Shown here one piece after another: positions 35,475-44,916 of a stretch of 64,000 nt of DNA; position 1 is the stretch's first letter, and each line of letters starts with the position of its first letter. The position numbers were made by a program, and so were the translations under genes. The DNA is from Tildeniella torsiva UHER 1998/13D (GTDB lineage Bacteria; Cyanobacteriota; Cyanobacteriia; Phormidesmidales; Phormidesmidaceae), in assembly GCA_019358835.1 (NCBI GenBank), contig JAHHIH010000027.1, forward strand, positions 1 through 64,000, in the 5' to 3' direction. Under the pieces are notes generated by a model. It did not search any database and was not told where the DNA came from. It saw only the letters and a program-made list of their open reading frames with translations.

Positions 35475-35799
35475 GGTTTACCTCGTGGAGGAACGCAATT
35501 TTGGAGTAGATACTGAATGACTCAGTATCTCCGAGGGTAAGCAAAAACGATAAGGAACCCATAAGAGCAGGGGATTGGGCAGGTTTGGCGACCCAATCCC
35601 TTGCTTGTGATCAGCAATGCTGAAAATCATGCCTCGCCAGGGCAGTCTTAAATTAGCAGAGCTAAGATTAAAGCGCCACAGCCTGTTTAATGCAATTTTG
35701 ACGGCTGTTCATACCGCGATCGCCCTAGGGCCGGCTCAAGGTTTCGCTTGCTAGAGAGGCGGCGCTGACGAACATCGCATCGACTATTGAGGAGGATCT
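35475..35799. other. intergenic region with HIP1-linked motif
   Basis: No gene is seen in these 325 bases. It contains GCGATCGCCCTAGGGCCGG at 35716-35734, shared exactly with 19894-19912 inside a decayed antitoxin gene. A strong GAGGAGG ribosome-binding site stands before the next ATG. Confidence 0.4.
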
Positions 35800-36483
35800 A
35801 TGCCCGCAGTCACCGAGTCTCCCTACACCCAGGAGCAGATCAAGGTCTGGCTCCGAGGGCTGCTCACCTTGGCCTGGGCCGACGGCAATTTTGACGACGA
35901 CGAAAAGGCGCTAATCACCGCCATTACCGAAGACGAACTAGCCCCCGAACTCGACTTTGAGCATTTTGAACCCGTCACCCCCGCCGAAGTGGCGCAGGTG
36001 CTCGGTTCTGACCCCAAGGTGGCCGAGAACTTTTTGCGCATGGCTGTGATGGTGGCGCTGGCCGACGGCGTATATTCCGTAGAAGAAGACCTCCAGCTTC
36101 AGACACTGTGTCAGGCTCTGAACCTGCAAGACACCGTGCTCACCTCGGTGCGATCGACCCTCTACAGCCTCAAGCCCGAGAACGCTGAGCTGGCGGCTGA
36201 GCTGCGCCCCCCGGTTGGGGGCAAGATTGACCCCCTCAAGCCCGCCCGCGAATGGCTTGACCAGCTCGATGTGCATGATCCGCGCCTGGCCCGGTTTGTG
36301 TGCAAACTCATTCCCTCCCAGTGCCCCTTTGAGCGCGATGTGGTGCTGTTCAACAAAAAGCTGGTGCACATTCCACCCATGTGCAAGATCAATCCGCTGT
36401 ACGATCAGCTGGTGGGGTTGCGGTTTCGCGCCCTGTCTTACCTGGCTGACGACTGCGGCGAAGACGTGACGCCGCTGCTGTAG
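35800..36483 (+). CDS. TerB-like plus Mo-nitrogenase C-terminal domain protein
   Basis: A 227-residue two-domain protein. The N-terminal 130 residues resemble a tellurite-resistance TerB-like helical domain with acidic metal-binding clusters (LAWADGNFDDDEKALI, VALADGVYSVEEDLQL). The C-terminal 80 residues match the Mo-dependent nitrogenase C-terminal domain: PAREWLDQLDVHDPRLARFV, then CKLIPSQCPFERDVVLFNKK, HIPPMCKINPLYDQL, with three conserved cysteines. That domain is common in cyanobacteria, including non-fixers, and its role is unproven. GAGGAGG lies 7 bases before the ATG. Confidence 0.75.
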   Translation: MPAVTESPYTQEQIKVWLRGLLTLAWADGNFDDDEKALITAITEDELAPELDFEHFEPVTPAEVAQVLGSDPKVAENFLRMAVMVALADGVYSVEEDLQLQTLCQALNLQDTVLTSVRSTLYSLKPENAELAAELRPPVGGKIDPLKPAREWLDQLDVHDPRLARFVCKLIPSQCPFERDVVLFNKKLVHIPPMCKINPLYDQLVGLRFRALSYLADDCGEDVTPLL

Positions 36484-36500
36484 GCGGTTGTCACTGAAAT

Positions 36501-38147
36501 CTACAGACTTTCGGGTTCTTTGCCGGAGACTACGGGGGCGATCGCGCTGAGCTTAAGTTCGGGGTGGTCAGACTGAATCTGTTGACAGTTCCACTCGTTC
36601 TTAAACAGCAGCACGGGGCGATCCCAGCTGTCTTTGACGGTAACGGTGTTGAACAGTCGGCCCACCTTGTCGAGGGCTTCCCAGCCGCCATCGACCCAGC
36701 GGGCCACGGCGTAGGGCAGCGGCTCAATGCGAGTCTCGACGTTGTACTCGTTTTGCATGCGGTACTGCACTACCTCGAGCTGGAGCTGACCCACCGCCGC
36801 CAAAATCGGGTCGCGCTTCGACTCGTCGGCGGAGAACATGATCTGCACCGCCCCTTCTTCGCGCAGCTCTGACACACCCTTTTGGAACTGCTTGTACTTA
36901 GAGGGGTTGGGGTTCTTGAGGTAGGCAAAGATCTCCGGCGAAAAGCAGGGGATGCCGTCGTACTCCAGCCGCTTGCCCTGGTAAATAGTGTCGCCGATCG
37001 CAAAGACGCCGGGGTTGTTTAGACCAATCACGTCGCCGGGGTAGGCTTCTTCGAGAGATTCTCTGCCCTGGCCAAACAGCTTTTGGGGGTGCGACAGACG
37101 CACCGACTTGCCGCTGCGGGCGTGGCTGACCACCATATCTTTCTCAAATTTGCCTGAGCACACCCGCACAAAGGCGATGCGATCGCGATGTTTGGGGTCC
37201 ATATTCGCCTGAAGCTTAAACACAAACCCTGAGAAGTCTTCATTGGTAGGGGAAATTTCGCCCAGGGTGCTGCTGTGGGCCGAGGGCTTGAGGGCGTAGT
37301 CCAAAAATGCGTCGAGAAATAGCTGCACACCAAAGTTGGTCATGGCGCTGCCGAAGAATACTGGGGTCTGCTGCCCAGCGTGGACGGCGTCGAGATCCAG
37401 CTCGGGGCCGACTTCTTCGATCACCTCCAGCTCTTCTTTGAACTGGTAGTAGAGGTCTTGGTCGAGCAAATCTTCAATGCGCGGGTCGCCAATATCTAGC
37501 ACCGTGTTTTTGGCCGCTTTTTTGCCGTGGATGCTGCGCTCAAACAGATGAATCTGCTGGTGGCGACGGTCATATACGCCCTTGAAGCGATCGCCCATGC
37601 CGATGGGCCAGTTGACTGCGTAGGTTTGCAGACCCAGCCGCTGCTCAATCTCATCCAGCAGCTCTAAGGGTTCGCGGGCGGGGCGATCCATCTTGTTGAA
37701 GAAGGTGAAGATGGGCAGCGATCGCATCCGGCACACTTCAAACAGCTTCAGGGTTTGCGGCTCTAGACCCTTGGCGGCGTCTTCGAGCATCACCGCGTTG
37801 TCGGCGGCAGCCAGGGTGCGGTAGGTGTCTTCGCTAAAGTCTTGGTGACCGGGAGTATCCAGCAGGTTGATGGTGTAGCCACCGTAGGCAAACTGGAGCA
37901 CCGTGGAAGTGATCGAAATCCCCCGCTGCTGCTCCAGCTCCATCCAGTCAGAGGTGGCGCTGCGCTGGGCTCGTTTGGCCTTTACGGCCCCCGCCTCTTG
38001 AATAGCGCCTCCGTAGAGCAGCAGCTTTTCGGTGAGTGTCGTTTTACCAGCGTCGGGGTGAGAAATAATGGCAAAATTGCGCCGTTGCTCTACCGCTGCG
38101 GCAATATCGGCGGAGGTGGCGGCAGTAGAAACGGCGGCGTCAGTCAT
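36501..38147 (-). CDS. prfC: peptide chain release factor 3
   Basis: A 548-residue translational GTPase that removes RF1/RF2 from the ribosome after termination. GTPase motifs are G1 [14 protein letters not shown]3 [14 protein letters not shown] and G4 FNKMDR. The [10 protein letters not shown] switch region and the RF3-type middle ([20 protein letters not shown]) separate it from EF-G. Length is normal for the family. It converges with the TerB-like gene with a gap of 17 bases. Confidence 0.95.
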   Translation of the reverse strand: MTDAAVSTAATSADIAAAVEQRRNFAIISHPDAGKTTLTEKLLLYGGAIQEAGAVKAKRAQRSATSDWMELEQQRGISITSTVLQFAYGGYTINLLDTPGHQDFSEDTYRTLAAADNAVMLEDAAKGLEPQTLKLFEVCRMRSLPIFTFFNKMDRPAREPLELLDEIEQRLGLQTYAVNWPIGMGDRFKGVYDRRHQQIHLFERSIHGKKAAKNTVLDIGDPRIEDLLDQDLYYQFKEELEVIEEVGPELDLDAVHAGQQTPVFFGSAMTNFGVQLFLDAFLDYALKPSAHSSTLGEISPTNEDFSGFVFKLQANMDPKHRDRIAFVRVCSGKFEKDMVVSHARSGKSVRLSHPQKLFGQGRESLEEAYPGDVIGLNNPGVFAIGDTIYQGKRLEYDGIPCFSPEIFAYLKNPNPSKYKQFQKGVSELREEGAVQIMFSADESKRDPILAAVGQLQLEVVQYRMQNEYNVETRIEPLPYAVARWVDGGWEALDKVGRLFNTVTVKDSWDRPVLLFKNEWNCQQIQSDHPELKLSAIAPVVSGKEPESL

Positions 38148-38290
38148 GAACTAGCGGTACTCGTGCGTGTGAATAGATACGTCTTTTAATTGTACGGGCT
38201 GGCCTGGGTTTTGATGGGCGGGGAATACTGAGCCGCCAGCCTCAATGAGCAGCACAGTAGAAAATCGGTTTCTAAGCATGATGTAGTGTC

Positions 38291-38554
38291 TCAGCCAAAG
38301 AAGCGTTCGTAGTCGTCATGACTACCGATCCAAAACCAAGTGACCGTATCACCCTCCAGAATGCCGATCGCTCTGTAGCCCCGCGTGACTCTGACAGCCC
38401 AAATACTTTCCTGACTATTGATGCACTTGAAATGTAGTGATGGATGAAAAGGATTCTCGGCCCACAGTCGATAAGACTTTCTAGCACTTTGTCTAATACT
38501 TGGGTTCAAGTGCTGATATTCAGCCCAAAACGAAGGCAACGCCTCGGATTTCAC
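38291..38554 (-). CDS. RelE/ParE-like toxin
   Basis: An 87-residue toxin-like protein: FWAEYQHLNPSIRQSARKSY, then WAENPFHPSLHFKCIN, WAVRVTRGYRAIGILEGDTV and a C-terminal WFWIGSHDDYERFFG. This follows the RelE/ParE/HigB fold, whose members cleave mRNA at the ribosome or poison gyrase. The C-terminal H-x2-Y-x2-F motif is typical of the cyanobacterial branch. Its start overlaps the antitoxin stop by four bases (ATGA). Confidence 0.7.
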   Translation of the reverse strand: MKSEALPSFWAEYQHLNPSIRQSARKSYRLWAENPFHPSLHFKCINSQESIWAVRVTRGYRAIGILEGDTVTWFWIGSHDDYERFFG

Positions 38555-38796
38555 AACTGCTCGTAGTCAAGAGGGGCAGCTTGACCATCAGCGATTTCTT
38601 GCTTTGCCCGTTGGGCAACGGCAATCAAACCACTCTGGGAATTTTGGAACGACGCCTCCCAGCGCTGCTCATCTTGCAGGTCTGCGATGTAGTCACGCAA
38701 ATGCTCAGCGACCTGTTCTTGCAGGGCCGCAGGCAGGAACTCCATCATAGTCACAACCGTTGTAATGGCAGACGAAGACATAGCTAGAGAAGGCAT
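38551..38796 (-). CDS. antitoxin of the RelE/ParE-like module
   Basis: An 81-residue acidic helical protein (MMEFLPAALQEQVAEHLRDY, then QRWEASFQNSQSGLIAVAQR, and AKQEIADGQAAPLDYEQL at the end). It is encoded directly before the toxin with overlapping start and stop. The C-terminal part is the probable toxin-binding region. It is the cognate antitoxin by position and by resemblance to cyanobacterial pairs. ATG 38781 is an alternative start. Confidence 0.65.
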   Translation of the reverse strand: MPSLAMSSSAITTVVTMMEFLPAALQEQVAEHLRDYIADLQDEQRWEASFQNSQSGLIAVAQRAKQEIADGQAAPLDYEQL

Positions 38797-38910
38797 AAAT
38801 CTATAGCGCTAAGTTAGCTTACTTTGACTGAAGTGTGATTTTGACCTCCCGAGGCAGAGCCAAATCGCCAGGCGCGATCGCACAAAACATCTCATTCAAG
38901 CCAAAATCAT

Positions 38911-38931
38911 ATTACTATATCGTTAAGTAAT
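38911..38931 (+). promoter_or_regulatory. inverted repeat, possible operator of the YeeE/YedE operon
   Basis: ATTACT-N9-AGTAAT lies 17 bases upstream of the first YeeE/YedE gene. ArsR-family repressors such as BigR/SqrR bind AT-rich inverted repeats in front of similar genes in proteobacteria; the link here is inferred. Confidence 0.35.
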
Positions 38932-38948
38932 GAATTCGGGATTGAGCC

Positions 38949-39371
38949 ATGCTCATGGAATGGTGGTACGGGCTGTTTGGCGGCATCCTTATTGGCCTTA
39001 GCGCCACGCTGCTACTTGCCTTCAATGGAAGAATTACAGGCATTAGCGGCATGGTCAACGGGGCCATTACCTTTGCCGCCGCTGAGAGCTGGCGCTGGTT
39101 GTTTCTGCTGGGCCTGGTAGCGGGCGGCCTGATCTACGAATATGCCCTAGCCCCTCAGCCCACGCCGACTTATGCCTTCGCCCCGGCCACCATGGTGGTG
39201 GCTGGGCTGCTGGTGGGCTTTGGCACCCGCATGGGCAACGGTTGCACCAGTGGCCATGGAGTCTGCGGGCTGGGGCGGCTGTCGGGGCGATCGCTCGTCG
39301 CCGTGCTCACCTTTATGGCCGCTGGCATTGTCACCGTATTCATCACCCGCCACCTGCTGGGCTGGGTTTAG
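38949..39371 (+). CDS. YeeE/YedE-type membrane protein, first half
   Basis: A 140-residue, four-helix membrane protein of the YeeE/YedE (DUF395) family. The diagnostic motif [20 protein letters not shown], with its two cysteines, lies near residue 100. In related proteins (YeeE, PmpA/PmpB) the conserved cysteine moves thiosulfate or other sulfur species across the membrane. The half-size protein needs the following gene as partner. The gap to the partner is 19 bases. The ATG at 38949 or 38955 can serve; neither has a strong ribosome-binding site. Confidence 0.8.
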   Translation: MLMEWWYGLFGGILIGLSATLLLAFNGRITGISGMVNGAITFAAAESWRWLFLLGLVAGGLIYEYALAPQPTPTYAFAPATMVVAGLLVGFGTRMGNGCTSGHGVCGLGRLSGRSLVAVLTFMAAGIVTVFITRHLLGWV

Positions 39372-39390
39372 AGGTATTGAGGCATTAACT

Positions 39391-39846
39391 ATGACAACCC
39401 AAAACGCATCCACCCCCAACACCCTGGCCCAAAACCTGGTAACTCTCACCGCCGGGCTGCTGTTTGGCCTGGGACTGGGCTTTTCACAAATGATCGACCC
39501 CCAGCGGATCATTGGATTTCTAGACCTTACCGGCAGCTGGGACCCTACCCTGGCCTTTGTCATGGGCGGCGCGGTGCTGGTGACGCTGGTTAGTTTTCGC
39601 TTGATTCTGCGACAGCCCCATCCCCTGTTGGGCAGCAAATTTTTTGTGCCCACCCGCGACGATATCGATCGCCCCCTGGTGCTGGGCGCGGCCCTGTTTG
39701 GCATTGGCTGGGGGCTGGGCGGATATTGCCCTGGGCCTGCGATCGCTGCTCTGGGCCTAGGGGCAGCCAACCCGTTGCTGTTTGTGGCGGCGATGATCGC
39801 GGGGTCGTTAGTCCACAAAGCTTTCAACCGTCCCCCACAGCCCTAG
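39391..39846 (+). CDS. YeeE/YedE-type membrane protein, second half (DUF6691)
   Basis: A 151-residue membrane protein with helices near residues 10-32, 45-67, 90-112 and 118-142. GLGLGFSQMIDPQRIIGFLD and GIGWGLGGYCPGPAIAALG are the marks of the second half of a split YeeE/YedE transporter. The single Cys in GYCPGPA matches the partner cysteines of the first half. Together they form a likely sulfur-compound importer. The start is the ATG at 39391; the open frame continues upstream but overlaps the first gene out of frame. Confidence 0.8.
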   Translation: MTTQNASTPNTLAQNLVTLTAGLLFGLGLGFSQMIDPQRIIGFLDLTGSWDPTLAFVMGGAVLVTLVSFRLILRQPHPLLGSKFFVPTRDDIDRPLVLGAALFGIGWGLGGYCPGPAIAALGLGAANPLLFVAAMIAGSLVHKAFNRPPQP

Positions 39847-39914
39847 GTCAGATTGATGCGGCGACAGGCGAAAAATTCGCTACCCTAAACGGTCGTGTAG
39901 CGTAAGCAACAAGG

Positions 39915-40460
39915 ATGGTAGCTATGGGGAGTGTGGGCAAAATTGCGGTGGGTTTAGCCCTGGGGGCCGCCCTGGTCAGCGGCGGGCTGGGGCCAGCCTT
40001 GGCAGAGACACCAACAGCAACGGTATCGAGCTTAGATAGCCGCCTGAAACAGACGCGATCGCAGTCCTACCGCTATGCCATGCTGGCGGGCTATTCCGCC
40101 GCCGAGCTGGGAGACTACCACACGGCCTTGATCAACTTTCGCCGGGCTTTGACGTTTCGACCGGGCGATCGCTACGCCACCGCTGGCATTCGCAACATGC
40201 AGACCTACGTTGCCCAAGAGCGGGCCGAGGCCGCCAAACAGGCCGAGATCGCGCAGCGCCAGGCCACCCTCACCGCCGCTGTGGAAGCCAGCGACTGGGC
40301 CTGCGCCGCCGCCTCGGTCGATCGCCTGGTGGTGCTAGTGCCGCCCACCTCCGCCGATCGTGCTCGACTGATTGCCTATCGGGGCGAGCTGGCTGGGTTC
40401 ATTCAGGCCAGGGCCAACCTAGAGCAATGGTCTACAGTGTGTCCCGGCGGTCAGGTTTAG
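39915..40460 (+). CDS. exported TPR-like protein of unknown function
   Basis: A 181-residue protein with a signal peptide (GSVGKIAVGLALGAALVSGG to the cut site ALA-E near residue 30). A TPR-like helix pair follows (YAMLAGYSAAELGDYHTALI, then NFRRALTFRPGDRYA), then a helical Ala/Glu-rich part. Two cysteines (in WACAAAS and VCPGG) could form a disulfide in the periplasm. ATG 39924 is an alternative start with AAGG upstream. Function unknown; it stands between unrelated genes. Confidence 0.65.
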   Translation: MVAMGSVGKIAVGLALGAALVSGGLGPALAETPTATVSSLDSRLKQTRSQSYRYAMLAGYSAAELGDYHTALINFRRALTFRPGDRYATAGIRNMQTYVAQERAEAAKQAEIAQRQATLTAAVEASDWACAAASVDRLVVLVPPTSADRARLIAYRGELAGFIQARANLEQWSTVCPGGQV

Positions 40461-40559
40461 CAGAGGTATTGAGCAAAGCCCACCAAGGGGTGAACACCGA
40501 CACGGCATAATAACAATTGGGTTCATGCCCAACTGTCTTTGCCCCATTGCCGTCTGTAA

Positions 40560-41063
40560 ATGAACTACCTGGTCGCCGTTTTAGACAATCGCATCAAAGC
40601 CGAAGAGGCCTACAACGCCCTTGAGGAAGCCAGTCTGCCCAAAGACAATTTCGACATTCTGGGCAAAGGCTTCAAAAGCGCTGACGAGTATGGTCTTATC
40701 GACCCTGCCGACCAGGCGTGGAAACAGATTCGTCTGATGATGGTCTGGCTGGTGCCCTTTGGCTTTATCGCCGGGTTTAGCTTCAACCTGATCACCGGGC
40801 TAGATACTTTTGCCTTTACGGGGCGGTTGGGCAACCAGATTATTGGTGGGCTGCTGGGGGCGATCGGGGGATCGATGGGAGCCTACTTTATCGGCGGCGG
40901 CATGGGCATTCTCGGCAGTGGCGATGCCCTCTCGTACCGCAACCGCCTCGACGACGGCAAATTTTTAGTGGTAGTGCGCGGCTCCGAGGCTGTTGTTCGC
41001 CAGGCCACCCCCATTCTGCGCAAGTTTCGCCCCGAGAATATCCAGGGCTATTCAGGGAGCTAA
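40560..41063 (+). CDS. cyanobacterial membrane protein with general-stress-like fold
   Basis: A 167-residue protein. The N-terminus (NYLVAVLDNRIKAEEAYNAL) and the C-terminus (GKFLVVVRGSEAVVRQATPI) form a ferredoxin-like alpha/beta half-domain seen in general stress proteins. They flank two or three membrane segments (MMVWLVPFGFIAGFSFNLIT and a Gly-rich IGGLLGAIGGSMGAYFIGGG). Homologues I know are cyanobacterial hypotheticals. It lies 4 bases before the CrtISO-like gene, so the two are almost surely one transcript. Confidence 0.7.
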   Translation: MNYLVAVLDNRIKAEEAYNALEEASLPKDNFDILGKGFKSADEYGLIDPADQAWKQIRLMMVWLVPFGFIAGFSFNLITGLDTFAFTGRLGNQIIGGLLGAIGGSMGAYFIGGGMGILGSGDALSYRNRLDDGKFLVVVRGSEAVVRQATPILRKFRPENIQGYSGS

Positions 41064-41067
41064 GGCC

Positions 41068-42618
41068 ATGCCGTCCCCTAAAACCGCCGATGTCATTGTG
41101 ATCGGCAGCGGCATTGGCGGCCTGTGCTGCGGCGCGCTGCTGGCCCGCTACGGCCATCGCGTCACCGTCTGCGAAAGCCATACCATCCCCGGCGGGGCCG
41201 CCCACGGCTTTGAGCGCCAGGGGTTTATTTTTGACTCGGGGCCATCGCTCTACTCGGGAATGTCGTATCGGGCTTCCACCAATCCGCTGCGCCACGTGCT
41301 CGATGCGGTGGGCGAAGGGGATAGCGTCACCTGGGCCAACTACGACACCTGGGGCGTGCGCATTCCTGAAGGCGACTTTGACACCACCATAGGCAACGAC
41401 CAGTTCGCCGACGTGCTACGTACTCTGCGAGGTGAAACTGCCGTTAAAGAATGGCGGCGCTTGCAAAAGGCGATGGTTCCCCTGGGCAAAGCGGCTACTG
41501 CCCTACCCCCCGCTGCCCTTAGGCTCGATCTGGGTGCCGCGCAAACCGTGGCCCCCTACGTGTGGGAACTTCTGCGAAATGCCCCAGCCCTCACCCAATC
41601 GAGCAAACCCTTCAGCACCGTGCTCGATCGCACCACCCGCGACCCTTTCATTCGCCACTGGATGAATATGCTGTGCTTTTTGCTCTCGGGCCTGCCTGCC
41701 GAGGGCACCAGCACCGCCGAAATGGCCTTTATGTTTGCTGAGTGGTATCGCCCTGGCGTCATGCTCGATTACCCGATCGGTGGCAGCGCCGCCCTGGTCA
41801 ACGCCCTGGTGCGCGGGCTGGAGAAGTATGGCGGCACCCTGAGGCTGGGCGCTCACGTCAAGGAAATTCTGGTGGAGGGCGATCGCGCCACAGGAGTTAT
41901 CCTCCGCTCTGGAGAAGTCCTCAGCGCAGATACCGTAATCTCCAACGCCTCCATTTGGGACACGCTGAGGCTGGTGCCCGAGGGCGCATTACCCAAGGCA
42001 TTCGTAGAAGAGCGCCAGACCACCCCCGAGTGCCTCAGCTTTTTGCATCTGCACCTGGGCATTGACGGCGCAGGACTGCCGCCCGACCTAGCCTGCCACT
42101 ACATCACCGTGGAAGATTGGGAGCGGGGCATTGACGCCCCGCAGAATCTCATCGTCATGTCGATTCCCACGGTGCTCGACCCGTCGCTGGCTCCACCGGG
42201 CAAGCACACCATCCACGTCTACACCCCCGCCACTGAGCCCTATGAACTCTGGGAGGGGTGCGATCGCCGCAGCCCCGAGTATGCAGAATTGAAGAAAAAG
42301 CGGGCAGCACCCCTCTGGCGTGCCCTAGAGCGCATTATCCCCGGCGTGCGACAGCGGGTAGAGGTGGAATTGGTCGGCACGCCCATCACCCACGAACGCT
42401 TTTTGCGCTGCCATCGGGGCAGCTACGGCCCCGCTATCTCGGTTGAAACTGGCCTCTTCCCAGGGCCAAAGACCCCGCTGGAGGGACTGCTTTGTGTGGG
42501 CGGTTCTACCTTCCCCGGCATTGGCTTACCAGCGGTAGCCGCCTGCGGATTGATGACTGCCAACACCCTGGCTTCTGTCAGCCAACACCGCCAAATGCTG
42601 CGGGAAGTATTGGGCTAG
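41068..42618 (+). CDS. CrtISO-like carotenoid isomerase/desaturase family oxidoreductase
   Basis: A 516-residue FAD-dependent enzyme of the phytoene-desaturase group. The dinucleotide-binding motif is VIVIGSGIGGLCCGALLARY, then SHTIPGGAAHGFERQGFIFD, and the C-terminal FAD motif reads LCVGGSTFPGIGLPAVAACG. It resembles carotene isomerase and retinol-saturase-like enzymes more than the classical desaturases, but the substrate is not certain. ATG 41068 is taken because AGGGAGC lies upstream and the Rossmann motif begins at residue 7; the open frame upstream overlaps the previous gene. Probably membrane-associated. Confidence 0.75.
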   Translation: MPSPKTADVIVIGSGIGGLCCGALLARYGHRVTVCESHTIPGGAAHGFERQGFIFDSGPSLYSGMSYRASTNPLRHVLDAVGEGDSVTWANYDTWGVRIPEGDFDTTIGNDQFADVLRTLRGETAVKEWRRLQKAMVPLGKAATALPPAALRLDLGAAQTVAPYVWELLRNAPALTQSSKPFSTVLDRTTRDPFIRHWMNMLCFLLSGLPAEGTSTAEMAFMFAEWYRPGVMLDYPIGGSAALVNALVRGLEKYGGTLRLGAHVKEILVEGDRATGVILRSGEVLSADTVISNASIWDTLRLVPEGALPKAFVEERQTTPECLSFLHLHLGIDGAGLPPDLACHYITVEDWERGIDAPQNLIVMSIPTVLDPSLAPPGKHTIHVYTPATEPYELWEGCDRRSPEYAELKKKRAAPLWRALERIIPGVRQRVEVELVGTPITHERFLRCHRGSYGPAISVETGLFPGPKTPLEGLLCVGGSTFPGIGLPAVAACGLMTANTLASVSQHRQMLREVLG

Positions 42619-42657
42619 TAGCTCCCCTGTCTACCCTAGCTGCCTTACCCCCCGCGC

Positions 42658-44331
42658 CTACGTTGGTTCACGCCAAAACGTCAGATTTTCGCCGATCGGC
42701 TGTAGCGTGGTGCCGGGGTAGTAGAACTGGAGAATGCGAGGATAGGCCCAGCCCAGACTGCCTAGGCGGTACGACCCAGTTTGACTCAGGCCGACACCAT
42801 GGCCCCAGCCGCCACCGACAAAGCGGTAGCCTGTGATCTGTCCCGAAGCAGGGGTGCCAGAGAAAGTACTGCCCGCTGCCGGGGCCTGATACATAGGCTC
42901 CACATAGAACAGCAGGCTGCGGGGGGCCGTGAGCACCCGCACAATTTCATCTTTTTTGAGCTGCACTACGCCCAGGTCGGTTTCGATGTCGATCGCCTGT
43001 ACCCGACCCGAGTTAGCCCGTTCTGAAACCCGCAGCGATCGCACCTGGGTGAACCCGGCTAACGGATGCTGCCGCCGCCCCAGATATCCTTTAAGATCCG
43101 CCGTAATTTCGGCTAGAGAGCTCTCGTTGCGCCAGCGAAATAGATCCCAGGTGTCTTCGTTGAAGCCCTTGTCGATGGCGATAAAGGCGCGAATTGCCTC
43201 CTCGGAGCTGAGGGGGTACTGGTTGATATCCCACAGACCGTTGACCGTATCGACCACCGGGCGCAGGTAGGGGCGATCGGGGCCATCCCACACATCGCTA
43301 AAAGCGGCGGTAATGCCCCCGGTGGTGGAGGAATACAGGGCATCGACCAGCTCGTTTTGGTAGGTGAGCACCTGGCCCTGGGTGGCCTGAATGGCCTGGT
43401 CGGCCACGGGCGCGGTGCCGGTCAGGCCCCGATACACCTGGCACTGGGTATCGGCGCAGAGCTGGTAGTCGTCGATGGCGAAGCGGCGCAGGTTGCGCAG
43501 GGCATAGGTGCGGGCCAGCACCGTTTGGGCCTGAATGGCGGGCACCGGGGCGCTAGGGCCAATTTCGTGGGGCACCACGCCGCGCAGGTAGGTTTCGATC
43601 GCCACGCTGTTGACCAGGGTGTAGGTGCCGTAGGTGTTGGGCTGTACCCGCAGGGTGCCGCCGTAGACGCGGGTGACGGGCGGATCGCCGGGCTGGGTGA
43701 CCCGCACCCGCCCGCCGCTGGCGCGAATGTCGAGAGTGTCGCGACTGTAGCGGTAGCCGTTGGCCTCAAAGTAGGTGCGGGGAATTTGGCCCACCACCTC
43801 GCTGTCGAGAAAGACCTCGGTAAACCCCTGGGCTTGCAGGTTTTTGACCAGCAGGCGGCGCACCAGGGGGCTGTTGTAGGTTTCGCGGTTGGCCCACACT
43901 TCCCAGCTGCCGGGCTGGGCGATCTCGGGCTCAATGCCGCGATCGCGCCACTGTTGAGCACTGTATTCGGCGGTTTCAAAGCTGCGGTGGTTGCTGAGCA
44001 CGACGCGCTCGCCCAGGGTGGCCTCGGGTAGTTGCTCGGGGGTCAGGCCAATCACAACTTTGGTGGTGGTGACGGTCTGGGGCTGGCCCTGGGTGTCAAA
44101 GCTGAGGGTAAGCTGCTCGCCGGGCAGGGCTTCGAGGGTGATGCGGTCTTGCAGATTTTCGCCAAAGCGCTGCACGATGCCCACCTGAATGACCGGGTTT
44201 TGGGCGGCGGGTGCGGGTGCGGCGATGGCGATGGTGAGGGCGATCGCCATGCCGCCCACTGCGCCCAACCATCGCGATCGCCGATGGCCCAGGGATTGAA
44301 ACTGAAGTCGGGGCAGGGAGAGCGTAGCCAT
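42658..44331 (-). CDS. SpoIID/LytB-domain protein
   Basis: A 557-residue exported protein. An N-terminal signal anchor (VGGMAIALTIAIAAPAPAAQ) is followed by SPOR-like material (SWEVWANRETYNSPLVRRLL) and then a SpoIID/LytB core: SVAIETYLRGVVPHEIGPSA, QAQTVLARTYALRNLRRF, YSSTTGGITAAFSDVW and GGGWGHGVGLSQTGSYRLGS. SpoIID is a lytic transglycosylase on denuded peptidoglycan; cyanobacterial relatives are periplasmic and taken to act in wall remodelling. The catalytic Glu in VPHEIG is present. It is transcribed towards the CrtISO-like gene. Confidence 0.85.
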   Translation of the reverse strand: MATLSLPRLQFQSLGHRRSRWLGAVGGMAIALTIAIAAPAPAAQNPVIQVGIVQRFGENLQDRITLEALPGEQLTLSFDTQGQPQTVTTTKVVIGLTPEQLPEATLGERVVLSNHRSFETAEYSAQQWRDRGIEPEIAQPGSWEVWANRETYNSPLVRRLLVKNLQAQGFTEVFLDSEVVGQIPRTYFEANGYRYSRDTLDIRASGGRVRVTQPGDPPVTRVYGGTLRVQPNTYGTYTLVNSVAIETYLRGVVPHEIGPSAPVPAIQAQTVLARTYALRNLRRFAIDDYQLCADTQCQVYRGLTGTAPVADQAIQATQGQVLTYQNELVDALYSSTTGGITAAFSDVWDGPDRPYLRPVVDTVNGLWDINQYPLSSEEAIRAFIAIDKGFNEDTWDLFRWRNESSLAEITADLKGYLGRRQHPLAGFTQVRSLRVSERANSGRVQAIDIETDLGVVQLKKDEIVRVLTAPRSLLFYVEPMYQAPAAGSTFSGTPASGQITGYRFVGGGWGHGVGLSQTGSYRLGSLGWAYPRILQFYYPGTTLQPIGENLTFWREPT

Positions 44332-44583
44332 AGTGCGCTAACGAAGTAGGGGGCTGCTCGCTGTTGGTGCAGCCGGGTCAGAGAAATTCTAACGGCTTCA
44401 GACCCTTGAGGGTGGGAATCTTTCCTGGCTCTATTCTCGGTAAGCAATTTCTATGCAATGCCGTCGTGCTAAAACGGCTGTTGCTAATTATTTCTTCACT
44501 GTCATCACGTTCAAGGACGGCACCTATTCAAGACTGATGCTAAGCCAACTTACAGTTGCTGCCCTACCTCAGAGTTTTGGTCA

Positions 44584-44916
44584 TCACGACAAAGCAAGCA
44601 GTGATAAGCTCTCATCTTCATAAAATAATTTGATCGCGTCAAAATCTCGACGCAATACATCTTCAACTTGACGGGTTGAGCAGTTGCCAAGGCGAAGCCA
44701 AATGACTTTCGGTGGATTGCCAAGTACTAAGCTTAGATCGTGCATGTCTGCATCTTTTGAGACAATCATTAAGTTATTGTCTTTCGCAAAATCCCAAACT
44801 ATTGAGTCAATCGTCGCTTTCATGTCTACATCGCGAACGTGAAGCGAGTCTGGGAAAAGATCGCTCAAACGATTTGGCAGTTTGGGCGATAGGTTTTCAT
44901 CAAAAAGGAGTTTCAT
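44584..44916 (-). CDS. DUF5615 PIN-like toxin
   Basis: A 110-residue protein of the DUF5615 family, a PIN-like nuclease fold. It opens with the acidic motif MKLLFDENLSP, carries HVRDVDMKATIDSIVWDFA with conserved Asp residues and IVSKDADMHDL in the centre, and ends in DAIKLFYEDESLSL. Such proteins are taken as RNase toxins paired with DUF433 antitoxins. Its start overlaps the DUF433 stop by four bases. Third gene of the operon downstream of the Argonaute. Confidence 0.8.
   Translation of the reverse strand: MKLLFDENLSPKLPNRLSDLFPDSLHVRDVDMKATIDSIVWDFAKDNNLMIVSKDADMHDLSLVLGNPPKVIWLRLGNCSTRQVEDVLRRDFDAIKLFYEDESLSLLALS

Noticed and set aside
43357-44031. 224-residue plus-strand frame rich in Gly, Val and His
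   Set aside because: It is a shadow of the SpoIID/LytB gene, and its composition is typical of an antisense frame.
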